Position numbers and translations under genes: made by a program. A stretch of 64,000 nucleotides of DNA from an uncultured Lachnospiraceae bacterium (GTDB lineage Bacteria > Bacillota > Clostridia > Lachnospirales > Lachnospiraceae): positions 1 through 64,000 of the forward strand of contig CAJTLU010000010.1 of assembly GCA_910577175.1 (NCBI GenBank), read 5' to 3'. Shown here piece after piece: positions 1-8,641 of the stretch; the stretch's first letter is position 1; each line of letters opens with the position of its first letter. The notes beneath the pieces were generated by a model. It was not told the DNA's origin. It saw only the letters and a list, made by a program, of their open reading frames with translations, and made no database searches.

Positions 1-154
1 CCATTTCAAAATAGCTGTCCAGCGCAGTCGTCACGGTGATGATGTTGCTCACGCCGGAGGACATGAACATCGATGCAAGTATAATAAATACCAGCAGTAT
101 CACGTTCATTGCCCTTTTGCGTTTCAGGTCTTTTTTCAATATCCTCCAGAACAT
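1..154 (-). CDS. FtsX-family ABC transporter permease, N-terminal fragment (runs off left edge)
   Basis: Reading the minus strand from an ATG at 154 gives MFWRILKKDLKRKRAMN followed by a hydrophobic helix (about residues 18-38) and then an extracytoplasmic start. A short basic N-terminus, one membrane helix and then a large outer loop is the usual beginning of FtsX/MacB-type permeases that work with LolD-like ATPases. A GAGG ribosome site precedes the ATG. Only 51 codons are inside the window, so the substrate cannot be inferred. An FtsX/LolD-type pair at the right end (62.0-64.0 kb) is a separate locus. Confidence 0.7.
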   Translation of the reverse strand, partial: MFWRILKKDLKRKRAMNVILLVFIILASMFMSSGVSNIITVTTALDSYFEM

Positions 155-367
155 AGTGTATACCTCATTTCTTGCGTTTTATTTTCTTCATGTTCTGAAT
201 CATATCATAGAAATTCTTAATAAGTCTTTAACTTTTGACGGAGCATAAAAGTTTGCATATTCATTCTTTCCTTTTATCTGAAAAACAATTAAGAAAAGCC
301 CTGCATTATACAAAACCTTTCTAATCCTTGATGAACCGCTAACTACTGTTCTTTCTCCCACAAATCC

Positions 368-561
368 TCAAATAGGCCACATTTTCATGTTTGTCTCCAT
401 TGCCAGTCCCAGGACTGCGACATCAAAACAGTCAAATATGGCAGCCGCTTTTGCGCCGTCAATTTCCTTTACCAGCTTAACGGTCCGGATCTTATTTTCT
501 TCTTTCCGTCCTCAATCTCGGCGGTCAGCTCCTCGCGGGTTTTCTCTCCCGGTTTCGCCAT
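368..561 (-). pseudogene. Scar of a mobile-element gene (DUF3847-like N-terminus fused to an unrelated fragment)
   Basis: A good ribosome site (AGAAAGGAG) and ATG at 561 open a 30-codon frame beginning MAKPGEKTREELTAEIE, which resembles the start of the small DUF3847 proteins of Clostridia conjugative elements. Homology appears to stop after about 20 residues and the frame ends at 469. From about 500 another frame carries an unrelated-looking stretch (VKEIDGAKAAAIFDCFDVAV) ending in TGA at 368-370. I read this as a deletion junction of a decayed integrative element. The family assignment is from memory of the N-terminal motif only. Nothing else supportable was seen in 155-367. Confidence 0.4.
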
Positions 562-642
562 GGGTGGTCGCTCCTTTCTGCCTGTCGGCATAGAAAAAGG
601 ACCGTCGATTTCTCGGCCGCCCTTTAGAAAGTTTTGCTTGTA

Positions 643-1767
643 CTACCGTCGATAATTCACACTATCAAGAGGAATAGGCGTAGGATTTTGTTTTACCCAT
701 TTAACGGAAAGTTCTTTCAGTCTGTCTGTTTCAGCCCAACAACCACACGCCTTACAGTTATCTATACTGTTAATAGCCTGTTGGGTAGCTTGTATCTCTT
801 CCTCATCCAATGATGTGCCTTGCCTTAAATAATCAAGCAATGCTTTAAGCATTTTTCTATATTCAGTGTCCCAGTTCACACCGCCATTTCCTTTACTTTC
901 ATTGTCAATACGTCCGGTAATACGGATTACTTCTCCTTGTATGGTTGCACACTTGCCACTTACGGGAACTAAAAATTCCCAAAGAGCGTGATGTTGCTTA
1001 TCAACAGAAAGATTTTCGTCTACGATAATAGGCATTTCTCCGCTATGCTTAATGACTGGCGCGGCAGGAGTTACATCAAAAAGTGCATAAAGCTGTTCCA
1101 TTGCAGCTTCGCTGTCACATTCTTTAAGGAAATTTTCGTCTATACTGTTTTTACATACATTATAATTGTGTCCTATTCTGGAAATAAATTCTTTTGCCTG
1201 CTCCCATTCTTCATCAGGCAGCCCGCCTTGCTCTCGCTGTGCATTAACTAATATCTTTGCTGTAATTGCCTGTTTCTTCGTTGGTACAGAATCAATCCGC
1301 CTGAGCATATAAAGCAATGGAGTTAAACTGTTAGCAAAGTTGCAATTATGATGACAAGGGTCTGCACCATGCTCAAGAAGCAGCTCAACCACATCATAAT
1401 GCCCATTGTCTGCGGCATTAAAAAGAGCCGTTTGCCCAGCGTAATCCTCAATACTTACATCTGCTCCATGTTTAAGAAAAAGCTTGCATATATCATAATG
1501 TCCTACGCCCGCATGCTTAAAAAGAGGTGTTCCGTAAGTGTTGGAAATATTTACATCTGCTCCACGTTCTATAAGCCATTCGGCTATTTCAAACGGAACA
1601 TAACAATGCAAGGCGGTTTCTTTATAGCCACCACGCTTGCGGGCGTCAGGGTGACATGGCTCAAGTAATTTTTTACATTGCTCAATATCCTGTTCTGTCC
1701 ATTTGTATGGGCGGGTGTAATAAAAATCTTGAAATTCTTTAGGGAGTGTCATTCGTAACTTTGCCAT
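643..1767 (-). CDS. Ankyrin-repeat protein
   Basis: 374 residues. Residues about 45-165 contain four ankyrin-type helical repeats with typical signatures (ETALHCYVPFEIAEWLIERG, GTPLFKHAGVGHYDICKLFL, GQTALFNAADNGHYDVVELL, each followed by GAD). The C-terminal half (about 170-374) is not recognised. There is no signal peptide or membrane segment, so it is probably a cytoplasmic protein-binding protein. AGGAGG lies 8-9 bases before the ATG. Base composition is more AT-rich than most of the window, and it sits beside the mobile-element scar, so recent acquisition is plausible. No partner is visible. Confidence 0.8.
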   Translation of the reverse strand: MAKLRMTLPKEFQDFYYTRPYKWTEQDIEQCKKLLEPCHPDARKRGGYKETALHCYVPFEIAEWLIERGADVNISNTYGTPLFKHAGVGHYDICKLFLKHGADVSIEDYAGQTALFNAADNGHYDVVELLLEHGADPCHHNCNFANSLTPLLYMLRRIDSVPTKKQAITAKILVNAQREQGGLPDEEWEQAKEFISRIGHNYNVCKNSIDENFLKECDSEAAMEQLYALFDVTPAAPVIKHSGEMPIIVDENLSVDKQHHALWEFLVPVSGKCATIQGEVIRITGRIDNESKGNGGVNWDTEYRKMLKALLDYLRQGTSLDEEEIQATQQAINSIDNCKACGCWAETDRLKELSVKWVKQNPTPIPLDSVNYRR

Positions 1768-1945
1768 AGTATCTTCCTCCTGCTACAAAGTATAGCATAC
1801 GACTATGAGTAAATCAACCTCATCTCAGCCTGTTTCGGGCTCTGTGCCGGTCTGTTGGCACTCGCCGGGGCGCTGTCAAGATACCCAGGTAGTTTTGCAA
1901 TGTTTAAAAAAGTCGTTATTTCTACTTCTGCTCTGCTCTGTTCTA

Positions 1946-1954
1946 TGGTAAAAT
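1946..1954 (+). promoter_or_regulatory. Extended -10 promoter for the AraC regulator gene
   Basis: TGGTAAAAT, an extended -10 element, lies about 40 bases before the ATG at 1993. There is no convincing -35 hexamer. The same TGGTAAAAT motif occurs at 2968-2976 before the next plus-strand gene. Confidence 0.4.
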
Positions 1955-1992
1955 GAAACTGACGTGATACCGTCTGCCTGAGAGGAGACTTT

Positions 1993-2838
1993 ATGATTCT
2001 TCGTTTTGATACATCCTTTGAGTTTATCTACCACTGGTGCGGCACATTTACCGCACCGAATGATGACTGGATTCATATTACCCGGAGCCGCGACGATTAC
2101 GAGCTGATGGTCGTAACCGACGGAACCCTGTATATTGCAGACCACGCGCAGGAATATACTGTGGAGAAGGGCGGATATCTGCTGATGCCGCCTACTCCGT
2201 TCCAGCATGGCACCCGCTCGGGAAGCTGCCGCTTTTACTGGCTTCATTTCGGATATCATAACGAGCAGCAGGACCATGAAATGCTTCCCTGCATGCCGGA
2301 CTATACTCCGGGGTATCTGAGCATCCCCGTCACCGGCACGCTCTCTTCTCCGGAGCGGATGATGATCCTGATGAAACAGCTCCAGGATTCTGACCGGAGG
2401 TACAAGGAAAGCTCGCTGAACCGCTACCTTTGCAGCGCAATTCTATCGGAGCTTAGCGCGCAGAGCTTCCATAGTCCGAGCAAGGAAAAACAGCTAAAGG
2501 AACAGCTCTACAGCGACGTTTTAGACTATGTTTCGTGGCATGTACAGGAAAATCTCCGCATTCCTGAGATTGCGGCGCACTTCGGCTATAACGAGAAATA
2601 TTTTACAACTTTTTTCAAAAAATATGCAGGAATCTCCCTGAAACAGCATCTGCTGCAAAGTAAAATGGAGTTTGCCAAATCCTCTCTATCGGAAACAACC
2701 TGGCCTATTTCCCAGATTGCTTACAGTCTGGGCTTTTCCGATGCGCACAATTTTTCCAAAGCATTCCGCCGGATCACCGGACTTTCGCCCTCCGAATACC
2801 GGGCAAGCTATAATAAACATAATATTTTTCAGAAATAG
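1993..2838 (+). CDS. AraC-family transcriptional regulator
   Basis: 281 residues. The N-terminal half (about 1-150) is a cupin-type sensing domain with the typical pattern of a ligand pocket (DDYELMVVTDGTLYIA, then GGYLLMPPTPFQHGT). Residues about 180-275 are a double helix-turn-helix AraC domain (RIPEIAAHFGYNEKYFTTFF and ISQIAYSLGFSDAHNFSKAF, ending GLSPSEYR). Such proteins usually bind a sugar or sugar derivative and activate nearby catabolic genes. The sugar-acid cluster at 4.1-12.2 kb is the nearest candidate target, but this is inference. GAGAGGAG precedes the ATG. Confidence 0.88.
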   Translation: MILRFDTSFEFIYHWCGTFTAPNDDWIHITRSRDDYELMVVTDGTLYIADHAQEYTVEKGGYLLMPPTPFQHGTRSGSCRFYWLHFGYHNEQQDHEMLPCMPDYTPGYLSIPVTGTLSSPERMMILMKQLQDSDRRYKESSLNRYLCSAILSELSAQSFHSPSKEKQLKEQLYSDVLDYVSWHVQENLRIPEIAAHFGYNEKYFTTFFKKYAGISLKQHLLQSKMEFAKSSLSETTWPISQIAYSLGFSDAHNFSKAFRRITGLSPSEYRASYNKHNIFQK

Positions 2839-2967
2839 GCAGACCGACAATCATAGAACAATCACAGCAAGGGATAATGCAGAGAGAACGGGCAAGGCAA
2901 ATGATGATTGCTAATAATAAGGCAAAGGAAGATTAAGCAAAATTTAATGGAATCATGTATGCGGCTG

Positions 2968-2976
2968 TGGTAAAAT
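2968..2976 (+). promoter_or_regulatory. Extended -10 promoter for the VOC protein gene
   Basis: TGGTAAAAT about 50 bases before the ATG at 3028; a good -35 is not visible. The intergenic stretch 2839-3027 otherwise shows nothing recognisable. Confidence 0.35.
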
Positions 2977-3027
2977 GACAACATTGAACAATTTAACAAT
3001 CGTTATTGATGGACAAGGAGAACAAAA

Positions 3028-3450
3028 ATGCAGATTGTACCTACACTAAATTTCGGGGGAAATTGCAGGGAAGCAATTCAAATGTATGAAAAGGCATTTA
3101 ATGGAAAAATCAACTGTATGATTACATATGGAGAGGCGAATGACCCTGCATATATTCCACTGCTTAAGGAAAATCAAAAAGATTATATATACCATTCGGA
3201 ACTTGTATTGGATAATCAAAGAATTATTATGAGTGACCATGTGGATATTGAATTTCAAACATGCTATTCCAATTTTCTCACTATTATGTATGATACAAAG
3301 GAAGAAGTACAAAGAGCATATGAAGTCATGAAAGAAGGAAGTAAGACAATATACCAACTGGAAGCAACGCCCTACAGCTCTTGCCGGGTTGTTTTTGTTG
3401 ACAGGTTTGGAATTCGTTGGGGAATTATGACCGAGCAAACAGAGCGATAA
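3028..3450 (+). CDS. PhnB-like VOC (glyoxalase/bleomycin-resistance superfamily) protein
   Basis: 140 residues, a single-copy VOC fold of PhnB/DUF899-like type: it starts with the diagnostic pattern PTLNFGGNCREAIQMYEKAF and ends RFGIRWGIMTE. PhnB-type members often lack a known activity and are annotated as VOC family proteins, so no reaction is assigned. AAGGAG lies 7 bases before the ATG. The gene is AT-rich relative to the rest of the window and is followed at 45 bases by an acetyltransferase gene that probably shares its transcript. Confidence 0.82.
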   Translation: MQIVPTLNFGGNCREAIQMYEKAFNGKINCMITYGEANDPAYIPLLKENQKDYIYHSELVLDNQRIIMSDHVDIEFQTCYSNFLTIMYDTKEEVQRAYEVMKEGSKTIYQLEATPYSSCRVVFVDRFGIRWGIMTEQTER

Positions 3451-3494
3451 ATTCTTTAGGTTAGCCTAAAGAATTTATAAGGAGGAATCTACAC

Positions 3495-4055
3495 TTGAAG
3501 CATGCAGGAACAGGAACAATCGAAACTACACGATTAACATTGCGGAAACTCAGACTTACCGATGCGGAAATGATGTTTCGTAATTGGACAAGTGATGATA
3601 ATGTCACACGCTTTTTGCGGTGGGATGCACATAAAACGATAGATGCTACAAAGAACATGCTGGAACAATGGGTTAATAACTATCAGTATGATTCTACTTA
3701 TTATTGGGGAATGTACTTAAAAAATGGTGAAATGATTGGCTCGATTGGTATCACTATAATCTCAGAATTTGATTTCAAAGGTGAATTAGGTTACAAGATT
3801 GGCAGCCGTTGGTGGAATCAAGGCTATTCAAGTGAAGCGGCAAAAGCGGTTATTGATTATATGTTCCTTCATACGGATATTGAACGAATTGATTCATTTA
3901 GCTCGGTAGAAAACCCTGCTTCAAGAAAAGTGATGGAAAAGATTGGAATGCACTATGAAGGTCTTTTACGGCATTACTATAAAACACGCGACGGATTTCA
4001 TGATTGTACTTTATACGGAATAATTCGAAATGAATGGGAGCGTCAGAGCGTATAG
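3495..4055 (+). CDS. GNAT-family (RimJ/RimL-type) N-acetyltransferase
   Basis: 186 residues with the RimJ/RimL pattern: TTRLTLRKLRLTDAEMMFRNW at the N-terminus (beta1-alpha1), GSIGITIISEFDFKGELGY in the middle strands, then ELGYKIGSRWWNQGYSSEAA as the acetyl-CoA loop (about residues 100-118) and SVENPASRKVMEKIGM near the end. It should transfer acetyl from acetyl-CoA to an amine, either a protein N-terminus or a small molecule; the substrate is unknown. The start is TTG at 3495, because a strong GGAGG lies 8-9 bases upstream and no ATG fits the fold. Confidence 0.85.
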   Translation: MKHAGTGTIETTRLTLRKLRLTDAEMMFRNWTSDDNVTRFLRWDAHKTIDATKNMLEQWVNNYQYDSTYYWGMYLKNGEMIGSIGITIISEFDFKGELGYKIGSRWWNQGYSSEAAKAVIDYMFLHTDIERIDSFSSVENPASRKVMEKIGMHYEGLLRHYYKTRDGFHDCTLYGIIRNEWERQSV

Positions 4056-4081
4056 AAAACAAGTCTATACGCTCTATTTTT
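4045..4081 (+). terminator. Rho-independent terminator after the acetyltransferase gene
   Basis: A perfect 11-bp stem (AGAGCGTATAG / CTATACGCTCT) with a 9-base loop is followed by ATTTTT. The 5' arm contains the stop codon of the acetyltransferase. It closes the only plus-strand block in the window. Confidence 0.9.
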
Positions 4082-4113
4082 ATGTAAAGAAGCAGATTTA
4101 TGAGCAATTCTCC

Positions 4114-4557
4114 CTATTCCGGCAGAACGCAGCCCTTCTGCAAAATGACATTGGCATACTGGCTGGTTTCGGAAGTGGCAATCACGGCATATGCCTTTTT
4201 TGCCTCCTCATAGAAAGCAAACCGCTCCAGCTTTTGAATTACGTCAGTTCCTCTTTTTTCTGCCTTTGAAATCATCTCTTCGTAGGTTTTCCAGATGGAA
4301 ACGTCCGCATTGTCTCCCGGCACCCGCTCCATCAGGCTGACCGGCTTTTCGACGTACTGGTCTAACGGAAATACCTGTAATATTGCTTCAAGGAGCTCCG
4401 GTACTCCGTGCCCGTCCATCCGGATTACAATCCCGTCCTTTCCCATTGTTTCCGCAGGAAAATTGCCGTCTGCAATTACAATCGTATCACTGTGCCCCAT
4501 TTCGCAAAGCACCTTTAACAGCTGCGGTGAAAATAACGGCGATATTCCTTTTAACAT
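4114..4557 (-). CDS. fucU: FucU/RbsD-family sugar mutarotase
   Basis: 147 residues, the full length of FucU/RbsD proteins. It has the family N-terminus MLKGISPLFSPQLLKVLCEM, the conserved MGHSD.IVIADGNFPAE segment (substrate His and Asp) and the C-terminal YANVILQKG strand. The family interconverts the anomers of L-fucose, L-rhamnose-like sugars or ribose. Because it lies 113 bases beyond the GH43 gene of the sugar-acid cluster and is the last gene of that unit, its likely job is to supply the correct anomer to a sugar dehydrogenase. GGAGG precedes the ATG. The FucU assignment is firmer than the exact sugar. Confidence 0.85.
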   Translation of the reverse strand: MLKGISPLFSPQLLKVLCEMGHSDTIVIADGNFPAETMGKDGIVIRMDGHGVPELLEAILQVFPLDQYVEKPVSLMERVPGDNADVSIWKTYEEMISKAEKRGTDVIQKLERFAFYEEAKKAYAVIATSETSQYANVILQKGCVLPE

Positions 4558-4582
4558 CGTTCTATTCCTCCAATTCTCTGCC

Positions 4583-4643
4583 TGCGTTTCCGCATTTTGT
4601 GTATCCCTTTTGTTTGGGAATCATTCAAAGATGCGAAAACCCA
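4583..4643. repeat. Small inverted repeat resembling the ends of the 26291-26542 element
   Basis: Imperfect arms GTTTCCGCATTTTG (4586-4599) and its inverse (4626-4640) enclose a smaller TCCC/GGGA hairpin. The arm sequence is close to both ends of the full dispersed element at 26291-26542. It fills the gap between the GH43 and fucU genes and could reduce read-through into fucU, though no T-run follows it. Confidence 0.45.
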
Positions 4644-4670
4644 GGCACTTCTTTTCTGCTGATTCCCCGT

Positions 4671-6230
4671 CTAAAACGTATCCACGACAGGCTCCCCGTC
4701 CTCGTCAAACCATACCCCTCTGACAGCGGTGCAGCGCGGAGCATCCTTAAGCGCAGTCTTGGCATGATATACGGTATAAACATTGCCATTCTCATCCGTG
4801 AAGAATGAATTATGTCCCGGTCCGTATTCTCCCTTTACTGTATAAGAGGTATGCATCGGCGCAGGTCTTTTCTCCCAGCAGAGCGGGTTCAGCAAATCCT
4901 TTGTTTCTTCTGCCACCAGCAGGCCTACCGCATAGGAGTCCCCTCCGGCAGAACCTCCGGAAAAGGCAAGATACACCTTCCCGTTTCTTAACAGTGCAAA
5001 AGGTCCTTCGTTATTGATAGTTCCCTCCGTGTTTTCCCAGCCCCACAAAGGCCTTGACAATAACACCGGTTCGCTTGTCAGCTGGTACGGATTTGCTTTG
5101 TCTGTCGTAGCAATATAAAGCATGGAGCCGGTATCTTTTTCGGAAAAAATATGCTCTCTGTAGGACCACACAAGATAGGAACGCCCTCCTGCTTCAAAAT
5201 AGGTCATATCTAACGTGATTCCATGCTCCGCAAGGAACGAACCGTCTGCCCTTCTTACTCTTTCCGGCACCTCCCAGTCCGAAGGCGTACCAATCTCCCC
5301 ATTCCTTTTCAGCTTCATCATGTGGCACTGCGGACCGAACGATTCTCCGCTTACGGCAAACAAAATATAGATGTCATCGCCGATTTTATGGAGCTCCGGC
5401 GCCCAGAAGTTCTGGATAAATTTCCTCTCCTGGTCAACATCAAGCAGCAGCACCGGCTCCGCCCCTTCAAACAGCCCTTCAACCGTATCGCTTTCCCGCA
5501 CATAAATACCGATGTCGTTATTATTGTCGTTGGTTGCAATAAAATAATATTTGTTCTTCCAACGGAAAATCTGCGGGTCTGCCCAGCCCGTGGCAAGCGG
5601 GAAGCTAAGCTTTATGGCACTGTCCGCCATCTGGCAGCGCTCCGGCGGAAGAAGCTTTCTTTTCAGGCGGTTTACCATTTCTTCCGGTACGGTAATTTCA
5701 TTATATGAACCGATTTCCTTCCCCGTCTGGAGCACAGGCGCAGTCATATCTGCGGCACACTCTAAGTCTGACACATAATTCTCAAATACGTTTCCTTCTC
5801 TGTCCTGCCAGAGCAGCTCATAGCGCGCAAGCGCGGCATTATAAGTGCCGCTGATTTTATCAATGCATGCGGACGTGTTCAGATACAGCATCCTCATTTC
5901 CCCGTACCGGATAAAATCCTCCGTCACCCAGAACGCAACGCTCCCCGCCGTCTCACTGTCATAGCCTGCCACATTATCGCACAAAGGCGCCATAATTACA
6001 TATTTCCTGCCTACAGTATGAAAAATGCACGGATTTTTTAAGCCCTTACAATGTATTGTATTTTTTCCCGTAATGGAACCCTTGGCAAACAAAATTCCAT
6101 AGTTATTATAAAACGGAACATAATCCTTCCCATCCATGCGGTACGCCATGTGTACGCTATTCGCCAAATCGATACTGTAACCATCAGAATCCGGCTCCCT
6201 TGTATATACCTTAAGCCACACCTCTGCCAT
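4671..6230 (-). CDS. Glycoside hydrolase family 43-type enzyme
   Basis: 519 residues from the ATG at 6230, chosen over an upstream TTG at 6260 because AAAGGAGA lies 9-10 bases before it. The five-bladed propeller begins at about residue 195 after an N-terminal domain of unknown type. Likely catalytic acids of clan GH-F are visible: general base in TGWADPQIF, pKa-modulating Asp in GITLDMTYF and general acid Glu in TINNEGPFAL. There is no signal peptide, so it acts on imported oligosaccharides in the cytoplasm. GH43 members release L-arabinose, D-xylose or galactose; the neighbours (FucU, lactonase, UxaA/B) suggest a sugar later oxidised to a sugar acid, but the released sugar is unknown. Confidence 0.82.
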   Translation of the reverse strand: MAEVWLKVYTREPDSDGYSIDLANSVHMAYRMDGKDYVPFYNNYGILFAKGSITGKNTIHCKGLKNPCIFHTVGRKYVIMAPLCDNVAGYDSETAGSVAFWVTEDFIRYGEMRMLYLNTSACIDKISGTYNAALARYELLWQDREGNVFENYVSDLECAADMTAPVLQTGKEIGSYNEITVPEEMVNRLKRKLLPPERCQMADSAIKLSFPLATGWADPQIFRWKNKYYFIATNDNNNDIGIYVRESDTVEGLFEGAEPVLLLDVDQERKFIQNFWAPELHKIGDDIYILFAVSGESFGPQCHMMKLKRNGEIGTPSDWEVPERVRRADGSFLAEHGITLDMTYFEAGGRSYLVWSYREHIFSEKDTGSMLYIATTDKANPYQLTSEPVLLSRPLWGWENTEGTINNEGPFALLRNGKVYLAFSGGSAGGDSYAVGLLVAEETKDLLNPLCWEKRPAPMHTSYTVKGEYGPGHNSFFTDENGNVYTVYHAKTALKDAPRCTAVRGVWFDEDGEPVVDTF

Positions 6231-6280
6231 TTTAACGATTCTCCTTTCTCTTCCTGCCAATATTGTGAAACAATTCCTGA

Positions 6281-6377
6281 GTTTCCGCAGTTTTTAGCCG
6301 CCTTAAAATTCCGTAAATTGTGCGGCATCCTATTTTTGCATTTGTCCGAAGGACCCAGGCTTAGCGGAACCAAAATC
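6281..6377 (-). repeat. Partial copy of the dispersed intergenic repeat
   Basis: The plus-strand sequence starts GTTTCCGCAGTTTTTAG, continues to TTTTTGCATTTGTCCGAAGG and ends TTAGCGGAAC. This matches the inverse of the right half of the full element at 26291-26542, including the GTCC-TTC-GGAC hairpin. It occupies most of the 156-base gap between the GH43 and amidohydrolase genes. Confidence 0.7.
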
Positions 6378-6386
6378 ATCTCTCCC

Positions 6387-7268
6387 CTATAGCATATTCG
6401 GGATTTCCTGCATTCTTTCTGCTTTCGGAAATCCGTAAAAACGAAGCGCATTTTCTCCCAGAAACGCCCTCTTCTCTGCCTCGGAAAGCTTTGGCGTTTC
6501 CTCAAGAAAGCGGAGCGCCATGCGGTAGGTAATATCCGTCATGGTTCTCGGATAATCGCTTCCCCACATCAGCTTTTCTATGCCGCAGATGTCCCGCGCT
6601 TCTAAAATCGCATCGACTGCCGACGGGTACGGATAAAACTCCTGATGAAAGAGCCAGGTCAGTCCGCCGCTTTCTATCGATACATTCTGGTTCCGGGCAA
6701 GGGCAATCTGCTCTTGCCAGCCGGGTCTTGTTACCATTCCGAAATGGCCGATGGCAATTTTTAAACCGGGACAGGCATCAATCAAATACTGCAAATCTGC
6801 CACCTGTTCCTCTCCGTCCGCCATATCAATGGAAATAAACTTTCCTGCCTGCTCCGCTGCCAGAAACACCGGGAGCAGCTTTTTCAAATCCCTGTCCGAA
6901 AGTCTCCCGGCACAGATTTTTATGCCGTCCACGCCCTCGGTGCGAAACTGCAGACTTTCTTCGTAAAGGGAGCAGATTTTCATTCTGTCCGGATACTTTG
7001 CCTTCGCCGCCATCAGATATTCGTCCTGATTGCCGTCGATGTACTCCTGCGTCACGACACAGGCGCTGACCCCGGCATAGTCCATATTTGCAATCAGGCG
7101 CTCCGCCGTATTCCTGTCATCGTCCATATAGGGTGGCAGCATCTGACGGATTTCCCCGCCGAAATTGCTTTTTCCGCCGCCGACTCCGGTCACGGGGCGT
7201 CCTTCCACCCTTCCCTGCTGCTTTTCCCACAAATGCACGTGGGCATCGACTGCAATATACTTTCTCAT
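6387..7268 (-). CDS. Amidohydrolase, probable sugar lactonase (L-fuconolactonase type)
   Basis: 293 residues, a TIM-barrel amidohydrolase of the PF04909/COG3618 type. The metal motif HVHLW (residues 10-14), the strand-6 histidine in IGHFGM and the terminal WGSDYPR are all present. Characterised COG3618 members include L-rhamnono-, L-fucono- and galactarolactonases, which open a sugar lactone to the free acid before dehydration. Its ATG overlaps the uxaA stop (ATGA at 7265-7268), so the two products are translationally coupled and probably act in sequence. GGAGGGGG provides a strong ribosome site. Substrate is inferred from the neighbours. Confidence 0.82.
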   Translation of the reverse strand: MRKYIAVDAHVHLWEKQQGRVEGRPVTGVGGGKSNFGGEIRQMLPPYMDDDRNTAERLIANMDYAGVSACVVTQEYIDGNQDEYLMAAKAKYPDRMKICSLYEESLQFRTEGVDGIKICAGRLSDRDLKKLLPVFLAAEQAGKFISIDMADGEEQVADLQYLIDACPGLKIAIGHFGMVTRPGWQEQIALARNQNVSIESGGLTWLFHQEFYPYPSAVDAILEARDICGIEKLMWGSDYPRTMTDITYRMALRFLEETPKLSEAEKRAFLGENALRFYGFPKAERMQEIPNML

Positions 7269-8641
7269 AAGGTCACCCCCTCCTTAAAAATGGCAATTTC
7301 ACGGTAGCCGTTTCTTTCGTTGCAGGTTGCCTCCCCACCTGCAACCGCCAGTACATAGGAAAGCAACGCTTCTGTCAGGTCTTCGCCCTCTGCCACAGGC
7401 CCCGCGTCAAAGTCAATCCAGTTCCGTTTCGTTTCAGCAAGCCTTGTATTGGTCGCTATTTTTATCGTAGGAACCGGCGCTCCCAGAGGCGTCCCCCTGC
7501 CCGTAGAGAACAAAATCAGCTGGCACCCTGCCGCCGCCAGGTTCGTTACGGCCACCATATCATTTCCCGGACCGTTTAGCAGGTTCAGCCCATTCTTTGT
7601 CACTCTTTCCCCGTAGGTCAGCACATCGACTACCGGCGCCGTACCGCCTTTCTGGGTACAGCCAAGCGACTTTTCCTCGAGCGTGGAAATTCCGCCTGCC
7701 TTATTGCCCGGAGACGGATTTTCATAGATGACCTGTCCGTGCCTGGTAAAATAATCCTTAAACTCATTCACCAGACTTACCGTTTTCCGGAATACTCCCT
7801 CATCCACGCAGCGCTCCATTAAAATGGTTTCCGCGCCAAACATTTCCGGCACCTCGGTCAGCACCGTACTTCCGCCTGCCGCAATCAGCGCATCCGAAAA
7901 CTTCCCGATTAACGGATTTGCCGTAATGCCGGAAAGCCCGTCGGAGCCTCCGCATTTCAGTCCCACTTTCAGCCCGGCAGCAGAAACTCTCTGCCGTTTG
8001 AACGTATCGGCATAGGCACGCAGCTCGCCGATGAGCCGCACGCCCTCCTTAATTTCGTCCTCGCAATCCTGCACATTGAAAAACCTTACCCGGCGCTCGT
8101 CCACCTCCCCGAGTACCTCCCGGAAGACAGCAATATTATTATTTTCGCAACCCAGCCCAAGAACCAATACGCCTCCGGCGTTCGGGTGCAGCACCAGACC
8201 TTTCAGAATCTGCTGCGTTATCCGCTGGTCCTCTCCGAGCTGGGAACAGCCGTAAGGGTGCGGAAAGCAGAACGCCCCTGTAAGCGCACTGAGTTTCTCG
8301 GCAATCTGGTTGACACAGCCTACCGTATTAATAATCCAGATATCATTGCGAATGCCGATTTCCCCATTCCCGCGGACATAGGCATTTATCGTATAGTCCG
8401 ACGCTTCCTTTGGCACAGGCAGCTTTGGCCGGTAGGTATAGGAAAGCTTATCCTTCAGGTTCGTCTTCAGGTTCTGCGTATGTACCTGGCTGCCTTTCGA
8501 AATAAACTCCGTCGCATGCCCGATCGGGAAGCCGTATTTGATTACGTTCTCTCCTGCGGCAATATCGATAAGCGCCACCTTGTGACCGGTCGCAAGGTCA
8601 ACTGCTACATTGTCGGACGGGTGGATTCGGATTTGCTTCAT
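7265..8641 (-). CDS. uxaA: UxaA-family sugar-acid dehydratase (altronate dehydratase family)
   Basis: 458 residues. Residues 1-75 form the SAF domain of UxaA (IRIHPSDNVAVDLATG, then GFPIGHATEFISKG). The rest is the catalytic part with the conserved RNDIWIINTVGCVNQIA and HPYGCSQLGEDQ segments, cysteines likely to hold the iron centre, and CGGSDGLSGITANPLIG. The family removes water from D-altronate or related hexonates to give 2-keto-3-deoxy acids. The N- and C-terminal parts are separate genes in some organisms but fused here. It overlaps uxaB (ATGA at 8638-8641) and the lactonase gene. D-altronate is the default substrate; L-fuconate-like acids are possible given FucU and the lactonase. Confidence 0.85.
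   Translation of the reverse strand: MKQIRIHPSDNVAVDLATGHKVALIDIAAGENVIKYGFPIGHATEFISKGSQVHTQNLKTNLKDKLSYTYRPKLPVPKEASDYTINAYVRGNGEIGIRNDIWIINTVGCVNQIAEKLSALTGAFCFPHPYGCSQLGEDQRITQQILKGLVLHPNAGGVLVLGLGCENNNIAVFREVLGEVDERRVRFFNVQDCEDEIKEGVRLIGELRAYADTFKRQRVSAAGLKVGLKCGGSDGLSGITANPLIGKFSDALIAAGGSTVLTEVPEMFGAETILMERCVDEGVFRKTVSLVNEFKDYFTRHGQVIYENPSPGNKAGGISTLEEKSLGCTQKGGTAPVVDVLTYGERVTKNGLNLLNGPGNDMVAVTNLAAAGCQLILFSTGRGTPLGAPVPTIKIATNTRLAETKRNWIDFDAGPVAEGEDLTEALLSYVLAVAGGEATCNERNGYREIAIFKEGVTL

Noticed and set aside
1768..1992. Small gene or membrane-helix remnant between the ankyrin and AraC genes
   Set aside because: A short plus-strand frame reads as a hydrophobic helix but has no start signal and no family resemblance.
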